This document shows, piece by piece, positions 1 to 9,303 of a stretch of 64,000 nt of DNA. A model generated the notes under the pieces. That model was given only the letters and a program-made list of their open reading frames with translations, ran no database searches and was not told where the DNA came from. Source of the stretch: Vibrionales bacterium SWAT-3 (GTDB lineage: Bacteria; Pseudomonadota; Gammaproteobacteria; Enterobacterales; Vibrionaceae); assembly GCA_000169995.1 (NCBI GenBank), contig AAZW01000012.1, positions 52,497-116,496 on the forward strand. Reading direction: 5' to 3'. A program made the position numbers and the translations under genes. Position 1 is the stretch's first letter, and each line of letters opens with the position of its first letter.

Positions 1-1
1 A

Positions 2-313
2 GCGCTGGGATCAACGTCCAGCATCAACAGCGAAGATGTGGGATTAAGTTTATTGGGCAACGCCACCTCAGAAGTAGGGAGCAAGCTTTCGGATTACTAC
101 ATTGCCTTAGCCGAGTTATACCACCCCTTCATCGAAATCAATCCAGGGGGCATCGTGAATATCGTCTTTACGAAAGGGTTCCCTCTTGATGATGAGGAGG
201 CGATCAAACGCTATGTTGCTCGTCAGGAAAAAGAGCAAGCAAAACCGGACACCCTTTTAGAAACCATCACTCTCAACCCTCTTGCGGCAGAAGTTAACCA
301 ACAATTAAATTAA
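2..313 (+). CDS. traB: TraB, C-terminal end (5' partial)
   Basis: The frame is open from base 2 and ends at 313, so only the last 103 or so residues are present. The segment SDYYIALAELYHPFIEINPG followed by a hydrophobic strand resembles the conserved end of F-type TraB (SDYYIKRAEQ-type motif, then a glycine and a VDIVFxKGF-like strand, here VNIVFTKGF). TraB is the VirB10-like protein spanning the envelope in the conjugative type IV secretion core complex. Its position directly before traV matches the F operon order. A GTG at 38 is an internal codon and not the start. The rest of the gene lies upstream of the window. Confidence 0.85.
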   Translation, partial: ALGSTSSINSEDVGLSLLGNATSEVGSKLSDYYIALAELYHPFIEINPGGIVNIVFTKGFPLDDEEAIKRYVARQEKEQAKPDTLLETITLNPLAAEVNQQLN

Positions 314-323
314 GGTCCGCTTT

Positions 324-704
324 ATGACTATCAAGCTTTTCACCGCGCTGCTTGTCAGCGCCCTCGCCGGCTGCTCGGCGGGCTTTCAAGACGAATTCAG
401 CTGCAAAAAAATCGGCGGGACTCCCGGCTGCGCGAGCATGGATAAAATTCGAAGTATCTCAACCCATCCAACCTCAAAACGCGCCATCGAGGCGAACGTC
501 CTGGCTTCCCATCCTTTTGTTTTACTGCCAAGACGCACACGTGAAGGCCATCCTGTGCGAACCCAAGACACGGTTAGGAAGGTGGTGATTTTTCCTTTTA
601 CTTCGGATGACACCACCACTTACCTCGACACGATGGATATTTATATTGTGTTAGACGAGTCTACTTGGACAGGTCGCCCTGTTCAGGCTATCAAGAAGGA
701 TTAA
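324..704 (+). CDS. traV: TraV, outer-membrane lipoprotein of the conjugative T4SS
   Basis: A 126-aa protein with a lipoprotein signal peptide whose lipobox LAGC places the acylated cysteine near residue 17. It is followed by a cysteine-containing stretch (FSCKKIGG, then C36 after TPG) like the start of mature F TraV. The C-terminal part, RTQDTVRKVVIFPFTSDD, matches the TraV/VirB7-like pattern in which a strand is followed by an aspartate-rich turn. TraV forms the outer-membrane ring with TraK and TraB. The gene starts 10 bp after traB and is followed 4 bp later by traC, so these genes are co-transcribed. Confidence 0.85.
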   Translation: MTIKLFTALLVSALAGCSAGFQDEFSCKKIGGTPGCASMDKIRSISTHPTSKRAIEANVLASHPFVLLPRRTREGHPVRTQDTVRKVVIFPFTSDDTTTYLDTMDIYIVLDESTWTGRPVQAIKKD

Positions 705-708
705 CGCC

Positions 709-3252
709 ATGGGCGTATCAAAAGATTTAAAAGGGTTTTATCAAGAAGCCAAACGTGAATATAACCACCTGCATTCTGAACTGCCTTACCGGACTTTTAA
801 TACGGAGCACGGCCTCTTTCATAACAGAAAAGGCGTCGGATTTGGCTTCAAATTGAGCGTCTTAGCGGGGGCGAATGACGATATAGTGGAGGCGTTTAAC
901 CGTCTCATCATGGATTTACCGACTGGCCATAAATGGGATTACCATGTTTCCATGATGGGCCACAACCGCGTGAGTCATTTGATTGAGCAAAATGCCGCAT
1001 TGAAATCCGCTCGTACGGGTATTTGCAGTGAATTAGCAAAACAAGAAGCCGATTACGCCAACTTTGCGGCTCACCACGGCTTTTTTCATCGTCAGAAGCA
1101 TTACTTTGACATCAAAGATTACACCGCGTGGTTGTTTGTCTCCAGTACGGACGATGTTGACCAGGTATTGGATTGCAAAGAGGCACTCACCACCTCTTTA
1201 TCCCAAATTGGACTGGAGCTCACGCCACTCATCCCTGAAGGCTTAATCAACTACGTCGAAGGCATTCTCAATTTTGACCCCACATAAACTGCCCCTTGTG
1301 AATCTGAATACGCCCCCGAAGCGTTGCTCTACAAACAAGCCCTCTCTCCTGATACCGAGTTTTTAACGCGCCGACATTACACCGACGTTCGCTTTAGTAA
1401 CCACCAACATCAAACGGTGACCTCTCGGATCATTTCCTTAGGCTTACGCAGCACGCCTCGCACTTTCCGCCTATACGCCTTGCCCGATTGTTTTGCGTCC
1501 TTAAAGAGCGTGGCCAAAAATGTGCAATGTCCACACCTCATGACCCTCAATTTTCGCCATCAAGAATCGGGCAGTTTTGCGACCAAAAATGGCGGACGCA
1601 TTGGGGAGCTGGAAAAAACGCTCAAGTCCCCGATGGCATTTTTCTTCCCTCAAGCGAAGAAAGAGCAGGCCGAACGCGAGCAAATTCGAGATGAAATGTC
1701 GGATGGCATCAACAGCATGGCATACATGCACCTGACGCTGACGTTATTCACCAACAAAAAATCCGAGCGACTGCACCGCACTACGGCCATTAACGCCTTT
1801 CGCTCTGGCGGGATCGATTTACAAACCGTATCGATGCTGCAAAGCCAAGCACTCATGACAACCTTACCGTTCATGATGACCGATGGGTTTTGGGCCGATT
1901 GCGACCGTGCTGGACGCATTCAAACCGTAAAAACCGGTAATGTGGCTAACCTCTTGCCTCTTGTGATGGACGTAAAGAATTTCAGTGGCGGCATGATGCT
2001 GCCCACCATGCGCCAACAAGCCTTTTGGTTTAATCCGTTTAATTGTGGGTCAGATAACTACAACATCGCCCTGACCGGAGGCTCCGGGGCAGGAAAATCC
2101 TTCTTTGTGCAAAAGCTCGCCGAAACCCTCTTTGCCATGAACGGTAAAATCTGGGCGTTAGACAAAGGAAAGAGCTTTAAAAAGCTCACCTTGATGCTTG
2201 GCGGTCGTTATATGACGGCTGACAAGATTTACCTCAATCCATTTACTCATCTGGAACGCATTGCTATGGGCGATGACTATACCGATGAGAAAGGCGAACA
2301 GGTCAACCCTCTCAAGGAAACGCTGCACACCATCACCGGACTCTTTGCGACCATGGCCTGCCCCACGCACGAAATGGGAGATTTTGAAAAATCGGTCCTC
2401 GGGGATTGCATCATTACGGCTTGGCAGACACACAAAAGCGAGACGTTAGTTGACCATGTGCAAGAAGCACTGTTTGCGGCGGCCGAAAAACAAGGCGGTG
2501 ATCGCCGCCTTTCCGATATCGCCATGCAACTGAATAAATACCGCTCAGAGGGGATCTACGGAGACACTTTCAATAAACCGTCCATGCTCGATCCCAATGT
2601 CCACTTCACCACCATTGAACTGGACGGATTTCCCTCGGACATCATGCGACCGGTGATTTTTGCACTGATGTCGAGCATCACTCAGCAGATGTACTTGTCC
2701 GGCTCTCGTTCCACGCCGAAGATGTGCATCATTGAAGAAGCGTGGTCTCTGATGGCGGGCTCTAATGCGCAGGCACAAGAGTTCATCAATACCGGTTATC
2801 GCACCGCCCGAAAATTTGGGGGATCGTTTTGCACCGTAACGCAAGGGATTGAGGATTTTTACAGCACACCCGAAGCGCTTGCCGCCTTCAATAACTCCGA
2901 CATTCACATCACTCTGCGTCAAGGCAGTGGATTGGCGAAATTCATCAAAGACAATCCTTCACACTTTTCACCCTATGAGCAATTTGTCATCAAGAGTTTT
3001 GAAAAGTCATCCATCGCCGGTTACAGCTCTGTCATGCTAAAAACCGGGAATGTAACGACCTTTCATCGCTTGTTTGCCGATCCTTTTACTCGTGCGTGCC
3101 TTTCGACAGAGCCGCATGAATTTGAATACTGTGAAAACTTGATGAACCAAGGCCTATCACTTATGGACGCCGTCAATCAAACCGCCGAGCATTTTTACGG
3201 AAAGGAAATTAAGACCTTTAATACCCTCATCTATGGCAAGGAGCCCAAATGA
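709..3252 (+). pseudogene. traC: TraC conjugation ATPase, interrupted by an in-frame TAA
   Basis: Reading from ATG 709, the first 192 codons encode the TraC N-terminal region (LPYRTFNTEHGLF is close to the LPYRDYNQESGLF-type motif of F TraC). A TAA at 1285-1287 interrupts the frame, which then stays open in the same phase to 3252. The downstream part holds Walker A GGSGAGKS near rebuilt residue 458, Walker B IIEEAW near 672, and the HRLFADPF and GLSLMDAV blocks typical of TraC. Rebuilt length is about 847 residues, close to F TraC (875). TraC is the VirB4-like ATPase needed for pilus assembly and transfer. A single C-to-T change (CAA to TAA) would explain the stop. Reinitiation at a downstream TTG (1324) is possible but would give a protein without its N-domain. 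A sequencing error cannot be excluded. Confidence 0.85.
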
Positions 3253-3596
3253 AATCCATTCGTCACACCTATCTTGTCTATGCCTTGTTGGCTATAGCGT
3301 TAATGATGTTCACCCTGATAGCCATTAAGCTCAATACGGCGCCACAAATCGTGGTCTTCGATATCGAACAAACGTTATCGCAATATCAAGACCAACTCAT
3401 TGAAGCCAATCTCGACGATCAAGAGCACAACGCGCAACTGGCGACCTTTGATACGGATCTCAGGCGACTCTTGAAAGAATACGCGCAAGCGCACCACCTC
3501 GTGATCCTCGTTCCAGGCGCGCTCATCAGCGGGGCGCCAGATAGAACTACCGAGATCCAACATTATGTTATTGAGGCGCTTAAAAAGGAGTCATGA
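3249..3596 (+). CDS. trbI: TrbI, F-type pilus-associated inner-membrane protein
   Basis: A 115-aa protein with one N-terminal transmembrane segment (about residues 8-27), a charged helical region, and a C-terminal block HHLVILVPGALISGAPD with EIQ after it. This block parallels HAVILVSPAVVQGAPD..REIQ of F TrbI. F TrbI (128 aa) affects pilus outgrowth and retraction. The gene overlaps the end of traC by 4 bp (ATGA) and lies between traC and traW as in F, which supports the name despite limited sequence length. Confidence 0.8.
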   Translation: MKSIRHTYLVYALLAIALMMFTLIAIKLNTAPQIVVFDIEQTLSQYQDQLIEANLDDQEHNAQLATFDTDLRRLLKEYAQAHHLVILVPGALISGAPDRTTEIQHYVIEALKKES

Positions 3597-3600
3597 GCTT

Positions 3601-4326
3601 ATGATTGTTCACGGTCATTCATCCATCACACCCACCGCACTCTTAAGAGGGGTCAGTGTCACTTTACTGACCATCGCCCCCACCGCTCTTGGTCAACAGT
3701 TTGGGCGTCAAGGTGAACTGTTTCCTATTGCAGAAGTGGACATGTTGCAATGGATCAACAGCCGGTTGACACACTTAGAAGCCACAGGAGAAACCGCAAA
3801 GATGCAACAGCAGTTTGTGGAGAGCGTAGAAAATAGCGTGCGAAGACCCCCTCCCGTTGAAGGGTTGACCACCACCACCGCACCCAACACCTTTTACATC
3901 GACCCATCATTAAAGCTGGCCACTGATATCAAAGATGCACAAGGCCACCTCCTTTATGCCAAAGGCCTCGTCATCAACCCCTTTGATACCGACACTTGGC
4001 CAATCGATATTCCAAAAAAGTCATTCGATTACTCGCATGTGATTGTCTTTTTTGATGGTGACGACCCGAGGCAGCGCGCTTGGGCTAAACAATACCGCGC
4101 AGATAAGCCGATAAAATGGACCCTCACCAACGGCAGTCCAGAAGAGGTCGCCACGGAGTTTGACGCACGAATTTATTTTGACCAACAAGGTCACTACAGC
4201 CGTCAATTTCAACTCTCACACATTCCCTCTCTGATTGAACAAGACGGGGCGCGGTGGAAGATCACAGAGATCGATGTGACGCCATTCACCTCGACCATGA
4301 ACAAGAGTGAGACGGAAATAAAATAA
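3601..4326 (+). CDS. traW: TraW, periplasmic pilus-assembly protein
   Basis: About 241 residues from ATG 3601. This start follows AAAAAGGAG at 3582-3590 and yields a signal peptide ending near PTALG. An upstream in-frame start at 3565 would overlap trbI without a ribosome site. The mature region has a long helical part, then GLVINPFDTDTWP and VIVFFDGDD.RQ..WA, as in TraW, where the thioredoxin-like half resembles TrbC. TraW works with TraU and TrbC in the periplasm during pilus assembly. The sequence ends 11 bp before traU. Confidence 0.85.
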   Translation: MIVHGHSSITPTALLRGVSVTLLTIAPTALGQQFGRQGELFPIAEVDMLQWINSRLTHLEATGETAKMQQQFVESVENSVRRPPPVEGLTTTTAPNTFYIDPSLKLATDIKDAQGHLLYAKGLVINPFDTDTWPIDIPKKSFDYSHVIVFFDGDDPRQRAWAKQYRADKPIKWTLTNGSPEEVATEFDARIYFDQQGHYSRQFQLSHIPSLIEQDGARWKITEIDVTPFTSTMNKSETEIK

Positions 4327-4337
4327 GGAGAAAGACC

Positions 4338-5339
4338 TTGAGATCCCATGGGTTATTACTGTTTGGTTTGTTCCTGTTTCCTTGGCAAGGTCAAGCTCAA
4401 TCCGCCGCTTGCACGGGGCATTTCTTAAATCCATTGTCTGATATTTGCTGGGACTGCCTATTTCCTATGACGCTGGGCAGTGTGCCTCTCATTAACTCGA
4501 CATACCCTGACACCACCAACCCAAGCATGCCAATCTCCTATTGTCCTAAACCCCCGCCTATTTTTATGCAAATTGGCTTAAACATTGGGTATTGGGAGCC
4601 GTATTCCTTGGTGGACGTGACGCGAGTCCCTTACTGCATGGTTAATATGGGAATGCAGTTGAGTAATGACAATAGCCAAAAAATAGGAGGCGCGCAGCAC
4701 GATTCAAGCGCCAAAACCAGCGGCAATGCGTTCTACCAGGTCCATTGGTACAAATATCCGGTGATTTATTGGCTACAACTGATGCAGTCGGCGGCCTGCA
4801 TGGCCACAGATAATTTTGATGTGGCCTACCTCACCGAGCTTGACCCGTTTTGGGATGATGATGAGATGTCGTTCATTCTCAACCCCGAAGCGATTCTATT
4901 CGGTCACCCCATCACGCAACTCTCTTGCATCACCGAAGCCATGGCGACCACCACGGGGCGCGTTTTGCCTTTTGATGCGCTTTTTTGGTGTTTAGGCTCA
5001 CAAGGCAGCGTCTACCCATTAACCGGTAACAGCGCTTACTCTCATACCGGCCCTCAAGTTGGCACACTGATGCTAGAGCGTTTTAATTTTAAAATGCATA
5101 GGCAAGGGGTTGTGTGGGAAACCCGGGGCGAGGATGGCGCGGTCTGTTATCAGTGGCCAGAGCCTATTTTGCCGAAAAGTCGTTATCGCTATCAATTGTC
5201 GGCGCCGATTGGTGATGCCGCTCACTGTTATCCCTATGGCACAACGTCGTCACTTTGGGAGCAAGGCAAAGATAACCCAACCACCGGCGGTAACTTTGGT
5301 TTTGTGAACTGGCGTAAACGTAACTGCGTATTCTTATAA
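4338..5339 (+). CDS. traU: TraU, exported conjugation protein
   Basis: A 333-aa secreted cysteine-rich protein beginning at TTG 4338 after AAGGAG. A signal peptide ends near WQGQAQ. The start of the mature chain, CTGHFLNPLSDICWDCLFP, and the blocks YCMVNMG, DLDPFW-like ELDPFWDDDE and the C-terminal NWRKRNCVF are highly characteristic of TraU. Its many cysteines probably form disulfides with help from TrbB. In F, TraU mutants still make pili but transfer DNA poorly, so the protein acts at DNA transfer as well as assembly. Order traW-traU-trbC is as in F. Confidence 0.9.
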   Translation: MRSHGLLLFGLFLFPWQGQAQSAACTGHFLNPLSDICWDCLFPMTLGSVPLINSTYPDTTNPSMPISYCPKPPPIFMQIGLNIGYWEPYSLVDVTRVPYCMVNMGMQLSNDNSQKIGGAQHDSSAKTSGNAFYQVHWYKYPVIYWLQLMQSAACMATDNFDVAYLTELDPFWDDDEMSFILNPEAILFGHPITQLSCITEAMATTTGRVLPFDALFWCLGSQGSVYPLTGNSAYSHTGPQVGTLMLERFNFKMHRQGVVWETRGEDGAVCYQWPEPILPKSRYRYQLSAPIGDAAHCYPYGTTSSLWEQGKDNPTTGGNFGFVNWRKRNCVFL

Positions 5340-5350
5340 GGAAAAAGACG

Positions 5351-6037
5351 ATGTTATTTAACCCTAGAGCCTCTTGGCTGTTACTGATTCTGTTGATAAG
5401 CCCTCTCTTATTAGCCAAAACGGGTTACTCGCAAGAAGAGCTCAAAGCCCTTGCCAAGCAAGAGCAGACCATTACAGCGCCAACCCATCAAAGCGAACTG
5501 ACCACCCTTCTTGAACGAGGTCAGCAACATAAACAAGAAGCGTTGTCGATGAATCAACACCTCGATAACGCGTTGCAAGACTCGCCGCTCGCGAGTGTGC
5601 TTGGGGTGCCTCAGGAAAATCCAAACAAAAAGGCGCAAGGTGTGATGGTGTTTGTGTCACTTTCCATGCCTGATAACGCGCTCAAACAACTACTCAAACA
5701 AAGTCAGCAATATCAGGTTCCGCTCGTGATACGGGGCGTGCTTCCCGAAGGCATGGTCCCAACCACCTCTCGAATCATGCATTTGTTAGAAGCGTCCGAC
5801 GAGGGAGAGGCGATTGAGGGCGGTTTTGCCATCAGCCCACAATGGTTTCGTCAATTTAACATCACCCATGTCCCCGTGTTTGTGGCGATTGGAGACGCGT
5901 GCAATGAAGCGTCTTGCCCGAAAAATGCTTACGACGTGGTTCACGGCAACCTTTCCCTTCCCAACGCATTAACGATTTTAAGCCAAGGCGATGTAGGCCA
6001 CATCGCCAAACAAGTGCTCAATAGGAGTTCCCCTTGA
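5351..6037 (+). CDS. trbC: TrbC, F-type periplasmic pilus-assembly protein
   Basis: A 228-aa protein with a signal peptide (hydrophobic residues about 8-22), a charged helical linker, and a C-terminal thioredoxin-like domain starting GVMVFVSLSMPDNALKQLLK, which is the TrbC/TraW signature. The segment IRGVLPEGM and ITHVPVFVAIGD also fit F-type TrbC. F TrbC is exported, processed and required for pilus formation, interacting with TraW. The stop codon overlaps the TTG start of traN, indicating translational coupling. Confidence 0.85.
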   Translation: MLFNPRASWLLLILLISPLLLAKTGYSQEELKALAKQEQTITAPTHQSELTTLLERGQQHKQEALSMNQHLDNALQDSPLASVLGVPQENPNKKAQGVMVFVSLSMPDNALKQLLKQSQQYQVPLVIRGVLPEGMVPTTSRIMHLLEASDEGEAIEGGFAISPQWFRQFNITHVPVFVAIGDACNEASCPKNAYDVVHGNLSLPNALTILSQGDVGHIAKQVLNRSSP

Positions 6038-7797
6038 ATACGCCCTTTTCACTGCCTTTTGTCTTGTTCTCTTTCAGCGTCGCTTTCTTACTCTCCCTTG
6101 ATACCCTGGCCGACTCTCAAGAAAATACGTTTTACGACAACGTGGAATGGGCGAAAAACGCCCCAAATGAGGCTTACAACCACTCAGAGATGACGCTTAA
6201 CCTGTCCGACTTCTGCAGCAACAATAATCCAGGGTGTGAAAGCCAAATCCGACAACCTGATGAAGCGGGGATGACTGACTCACAAATCACAAACCAATCC
6301 ACGTTGGAGTTTGGCAGCAACGAACACGCTCAAGCGATACAAGAGGGGTTTGACAATAATAGTGCCACCATTGACCCCAATGATGACACGTATCGATTCG
6401 CCACCCTTGGCATTGAGAACGCCTATGAAATCAGTCATGGCCAGTCTAATCAATACGTCGATTGCGACAACGCCACGCAATGCGTCATTGATAACATCGC
6501 AAAGCAATGTCATCGTCCAACGAACAACAACGTGCCTTGTACAAAAGTACCCGTTGCCACCGTGAGCACCAGCGAGGTGATCTACCGCTGTCCATCCGGC
6601 TGGAAAAAGCAAGGGATTGATTGCCAACGTCCCCTCCAACAGTGCCGATACGATAATCGCAATTACGTGAGTCGATTAGGGGGGGACAGAGTTTGCTCTC
6701 TACCGGATATAACCACGTATTTATGGGATGAAAAACGTGTCTCTCCCAGCCAAGGCTACACGCTTGGCGCTTTAAAAAAGACCTATAGTATAGGGTGTCA
6801 CAGAGGGACAGGCTGGGATAAACGCTACGAGATTTGTCGACCCACCATACAAACGATGAAAGCCACCTTGAGCTGCTCAGCCGGGTTCACCTTATCCGGG
6901 GGAAACTGCATCAAAAACACCATTACCTGGCGAACACAATGTAGCCTGATGAACTCGTGTAATGTCACTCGCCAGCAATGCATTGAAGGTCAAGCCACCC
7001 GGATCATTAATGGCATTCCGACCACGCTTGATTGTTGGAAGTATCGGGTTGACCACCAATGCACTCGACCCAATACGTGCAACGCCCTGCCCACCGATTG
7101 CACCACGACTTCAACCCATTGTAGCCTCCAGCAAAACGGCGTGTGCATTGAGGAGAAAGTCAATAAATCCTGCCCACAGCGGCGCTGCAGCGCCACCCAA
7201 TTAACCTGTGGAGAAGAGAGCTTTTGTCTGGATGGCGATTGCTTTGAAGCGATGGAGACCACTTCAAACCGCTTTAATGAAAGCACCTCAGCCTTAGCAG
7301 CCCTCGCAGAAGCCGCTGACGGTATTGGCGATCCACCAATGATATTTGCAGGACAAGGGATGAAATGCACAGACGCCGCCTTTGGTTTTGCCGACTGTTG
7401 CAAAGACGGCGGTTGGGGCACGAGTATTGGCATAGCCCAATGCAATGATGAAGAGAAAGCGCTCGGTCAAGCCAAAGAGCAAGGCATTACGATTGCCCTT
7501 GGCAGTTATTGCGCAGAAAAAGTCTTAGGCGCGTGTATCCGGAAAAAGAAGACCTACTGCGTCTTTGATAGCAAGTTGGCACGCATCATCCAAGAGCAAG
7601 GCTCGAAAGGCCAGTTAGGTATCAGTCTGGGAACCGCCAAACACCCTATTTGCGGCGCTCTTACCCCCGAGCAGCTTCAAAACATAGATTTTGAACGCCT
7701 CGACTTTTCGGACTTTTATGACGACATGCACCGCAACACCAACCTGCCTTCGGCAAAAGAAATCCAAGAGCGATTACAAAGCGCTTATCACCATTAA
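6034..7797 (+). CDS. traN: TraN, cysteine-rich mating-pair stabilisation outer-membrane protein
   Basis: A 587-aa exported protein with well over 30 cysteines and a signal peptide of about 27 residues. The start is TTG 6034 with TAGGAG at 6022-6027 and overlaps the trbC stop. The end block GMKCTDAAFGFADCCKDGGW, followed by cysteine pairs (SYCAEKVLGACIRKKKTYC), is the conserved TraN C-terminus. TraN sits in the outer membrane of the donor and stabilises mating pairs by contacting a recipient receptor. The variable middle (about residues 200-390), rich in Cys-Thr repeats, is where receptor specificity would reside. Length matches F TraN (602). Confidence 0.9.
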   Translation: MNTPFSLPFVLFSFSVAFLLSLDTLADSQENTFYDNVEWAKNAPNEAYNHSEMTLNLSDFCSNNNPGCESQIRQPDEAGMTDSQITNQSTLEFGSNEHAQAIQEGFDNNSATIDPNDDTYRFATLGIENAYEISHGQSNQYVDCDNATQCVIDNIAKQCHRPTNNNVPCTKVPVATVSTSEVIYRCPSGWKKQGIDCQRPLQQCRYDNRNYVSRLGGDRVCSLPDITTYLWDEKRVSPSQGYTLGALKKTYSIGCHRGTGWDKRYEICRPTIQTMKATLSCSAGFTLSGGNCIKNTITWRTQCSLMNSCNVTRQQCIEGQATRIINGIPTTLDCWKYRVDHQCTRPNTCNALPTDCTTTSTHCSLQQNGVCIEEKVNKSCPQRRCSATQLTCGEESFCLDGDCFEAMETTSNRFNESTSALAALAEAADGIGDPPMIFAGQGMKCTDAAFGFADCCKDGGWGTSIGIAQCNDEEKALGQAKEQGITIALGSYCAEKVLGACIRKKKTYCVFDSKLARIIQEQGSKGQLGISLGTAKHPICGALTPEQLQNIDFERLDFSDFYDDMHRNTNLPSAKEIQERLQSAYHH

Positions 7798-7821
7798 CTT
7801 AATCTATGAAGAGGACATGAC

Positions 7822-8028
7822 ATGGACTCCCTCCTACTTCCTTTACTTGTGGCCACCTTGTCGACAACCGGGTTTGCTACCCCCCTGATCCGCCATCTTT
7901 TATTCAAACGAAAACTCCATAAGCTCAAGCAAGAAATGATGAGGCACCAACAAAAACACGGTAACGATGAAGCACTTTGGATGTTATTTCACACGCGCAC
8001 CCACAAGATGCTGAGTTTCTGGCAATAA
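7822..8028 (+). CDS. Small membrane protein in the trbE position
   Basis: A 68-aa ORF from ATG 7822 with GAAGAGG at 7808-7814. It has one hydrophobic segment at the N-terminus (about residues 3-20) followed by a basic, helical tail rich in Lys, Arg, Gln and His. I do not recognise it by sequence. In F the small gene trbE lies at the same place between traN and traF, so this may be a functional counterpart. That is inferred from position only. Spacing to its neighbours (24 bp and 12 bp) indicates it belongs to the operon. Confidence 0.55.
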   Translation: MDSLLLPLLVATLSTTGFATPLIRHLLFKRKLHKLKQEMMRHQQKHGNDEALWMLFHTRTHKMLSFWQ

Positions 8029-8040
8029 TGAGGTCACACC

Positions 8041-8850
8041 ATGAAGGACATATCCACAAAAACGGTGAACAACTCCGTTAACCGATTAATAATCAACCTC
8101 CTACCGTTGATGTTGTTGTCTGTGTTTGCCTTTCACAGTTTCGCCAATGAGCCCCCCAAAGGCTGGCGCTGGTATAACGAGGCCAAAGCGCCGAAAGCCC
8201 CACCCAAAGAGGAGGAGCGCCTCCCCCCCAATAGCGTGTCTACGGTGATGAGCGCCACCGAGCAGATGCAATGGTTCCATCGGACATTTGAGGAAGCGTT
8301 AAACGATGCCACGATTAACCCAACCGATGAAGAGAAAAATCTAAAATTGATGAAGCTGAAAAAATTCATCGATGGCAAAACCACTCAAACGGGCATGACC
8401 TTCAAAAAGCTCATCAACGAACACCCCGAATACTCGTACACCAAAGACCGCCCCACAGAGCAAGCCGCAAGAGCGACGTACTATCAAGGTCTCCAGCTTA
8501 AAAACGAAGCCACTGTGCGTCAATTGGTGCAAGAAGGTTGGGGGCTCTACTTCATCTACGAAGGGCAAGACGCCTTATCTCAAACATTGGCGCCCTCCAT
8601 CCAAGACTTTGCCAACCGGTACCACATCGAACTGGTGGGGATCAGCAAAGACGGTCAGACCTTTGAGGCGATTAATGAAAACCGTATTGATAAGACAGGG
8701 CGTGTACAGGTGCGCTACACACCGGCTTTAATGCTGGCCAATGTTCACACCAAAGCACTCAAGCCCCTCGCCTACGGCTTCATTTCACAAAAAGACTTGC
8801 TCTCTCGCTTTCACAACGTCGCGACCGATTATCAAGACAGCGACTTTTAA
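8041..8850 (+). CDS. traF: TraF, periplasmic thioredoxin-fold conjugation protein
   Basis: A 269-aa protein with a signal peptide ending near SFAN, then PKGWRWYNE, the usual beginning of mature F-type TraF. The C-terminal half has a thioredoxin-like pattern (GLYFIYEGQDALSQTLAPSI, then VRYTPALMLAN with the cis-proline-like TPA). There is no CXXC, as in F TraF, so it is not a redox enzyme itself. TraF works with TraH and TraW in pilus outgrowth. It is followed by trbB, which does have the active-site cysteines. Confidence 0.88.
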   Translation: MKDISTKTVNNSVNRLIINLLPLMLLSVFAFHSFANEPPKGWRWYNEAKAPKAPPKEEERLPPNSVSTVMSATEQMQWFHRTFEEALNDATINPTDEEKNLKLMKLKKFIDGKTTQTGMTFKKLINEHPEYSYTKDRPTEQAARATYYQGLQLKNEATVRQLVQEGWGLYFIYEGQDALSQTLAPSIQDFANRYHIELVGISKDGQTFEAINENRIDKTGRVQVRYTPALMLANVHTKALKPLAYGFISQKDLLSRFHNVATDYQDSDF

Positions 8851-8865
8851 ATTAAGGAGCCCCTT

Positions 8866-9303
8866 ATGAACGTTTTCCTTCGCACATTATTGTTGAGTGT
8901 GCTGATGATGCTCGCCTCACCCTCATTCGCTCAAACGCAAACTCACCCTGTGATGACAGGTCAGTACGCTTTGGTCTTCTTCCATTTTAGTCAATGCCCT
9001 GAGTGTCACCATTTTGCCCCGACCATGAAGCGACTCGAGCAAACCACTCAATTACCTGTGTACGATTTCTCCTTTGACGGACAGCCCATACCCGGTTACA
9101 TCACGCCTATCCCGACGACCTCTGACATCACCGCCGCGTTTTTTGGGGATCTCAAAAACGCCATTACGCCCGCCACGTTCTTAATCAACGTCAGCAATGG
9201 TAAGTACGTGCGTTTGAGTGAAGGCAATGTTCCGTACACTGAGCTGCTTAAGAGCTACCAAGCCGTGCGCGCCGATGTCACCATAATGGAGAGTTTACAA
9301 TGA
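8866..9303 (+). CDS. trbB: TrbB, periplasmic thiol-disulfide protein
   Basis: A 145-aa protein with a signal peptide ending at SFAQ and a thioredoxin-like domain whose active site is CPECHHF (near residues 46-52). The pattern YDFSFDGQPIPGYITPIP, FFGDLKNAITPATFLINV follows F TrbB closely, including the TPATFL cis-proline loop. TrbB is thought to form or isomerise disulfides in cysteine-rich transfer proteins such as TraU, TraN and TraH. RBS GGAGCC lies just upstream, and the stop overlaps the traH start (ATGA). Confidence 0.85.
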   Translation: MNVFLRTLLLSVLMMLASPSFAQTQTHPVMTGQYALVFFHFSQCPECHHFAPTMKRLEQTTQLPVYDFSFDGQPIPGYITPIPTTSDITAAFFGDLKNAITPATFLINVSNGKYVRLSEGNVPYTELLKSYQAVRADVTIMESLQ

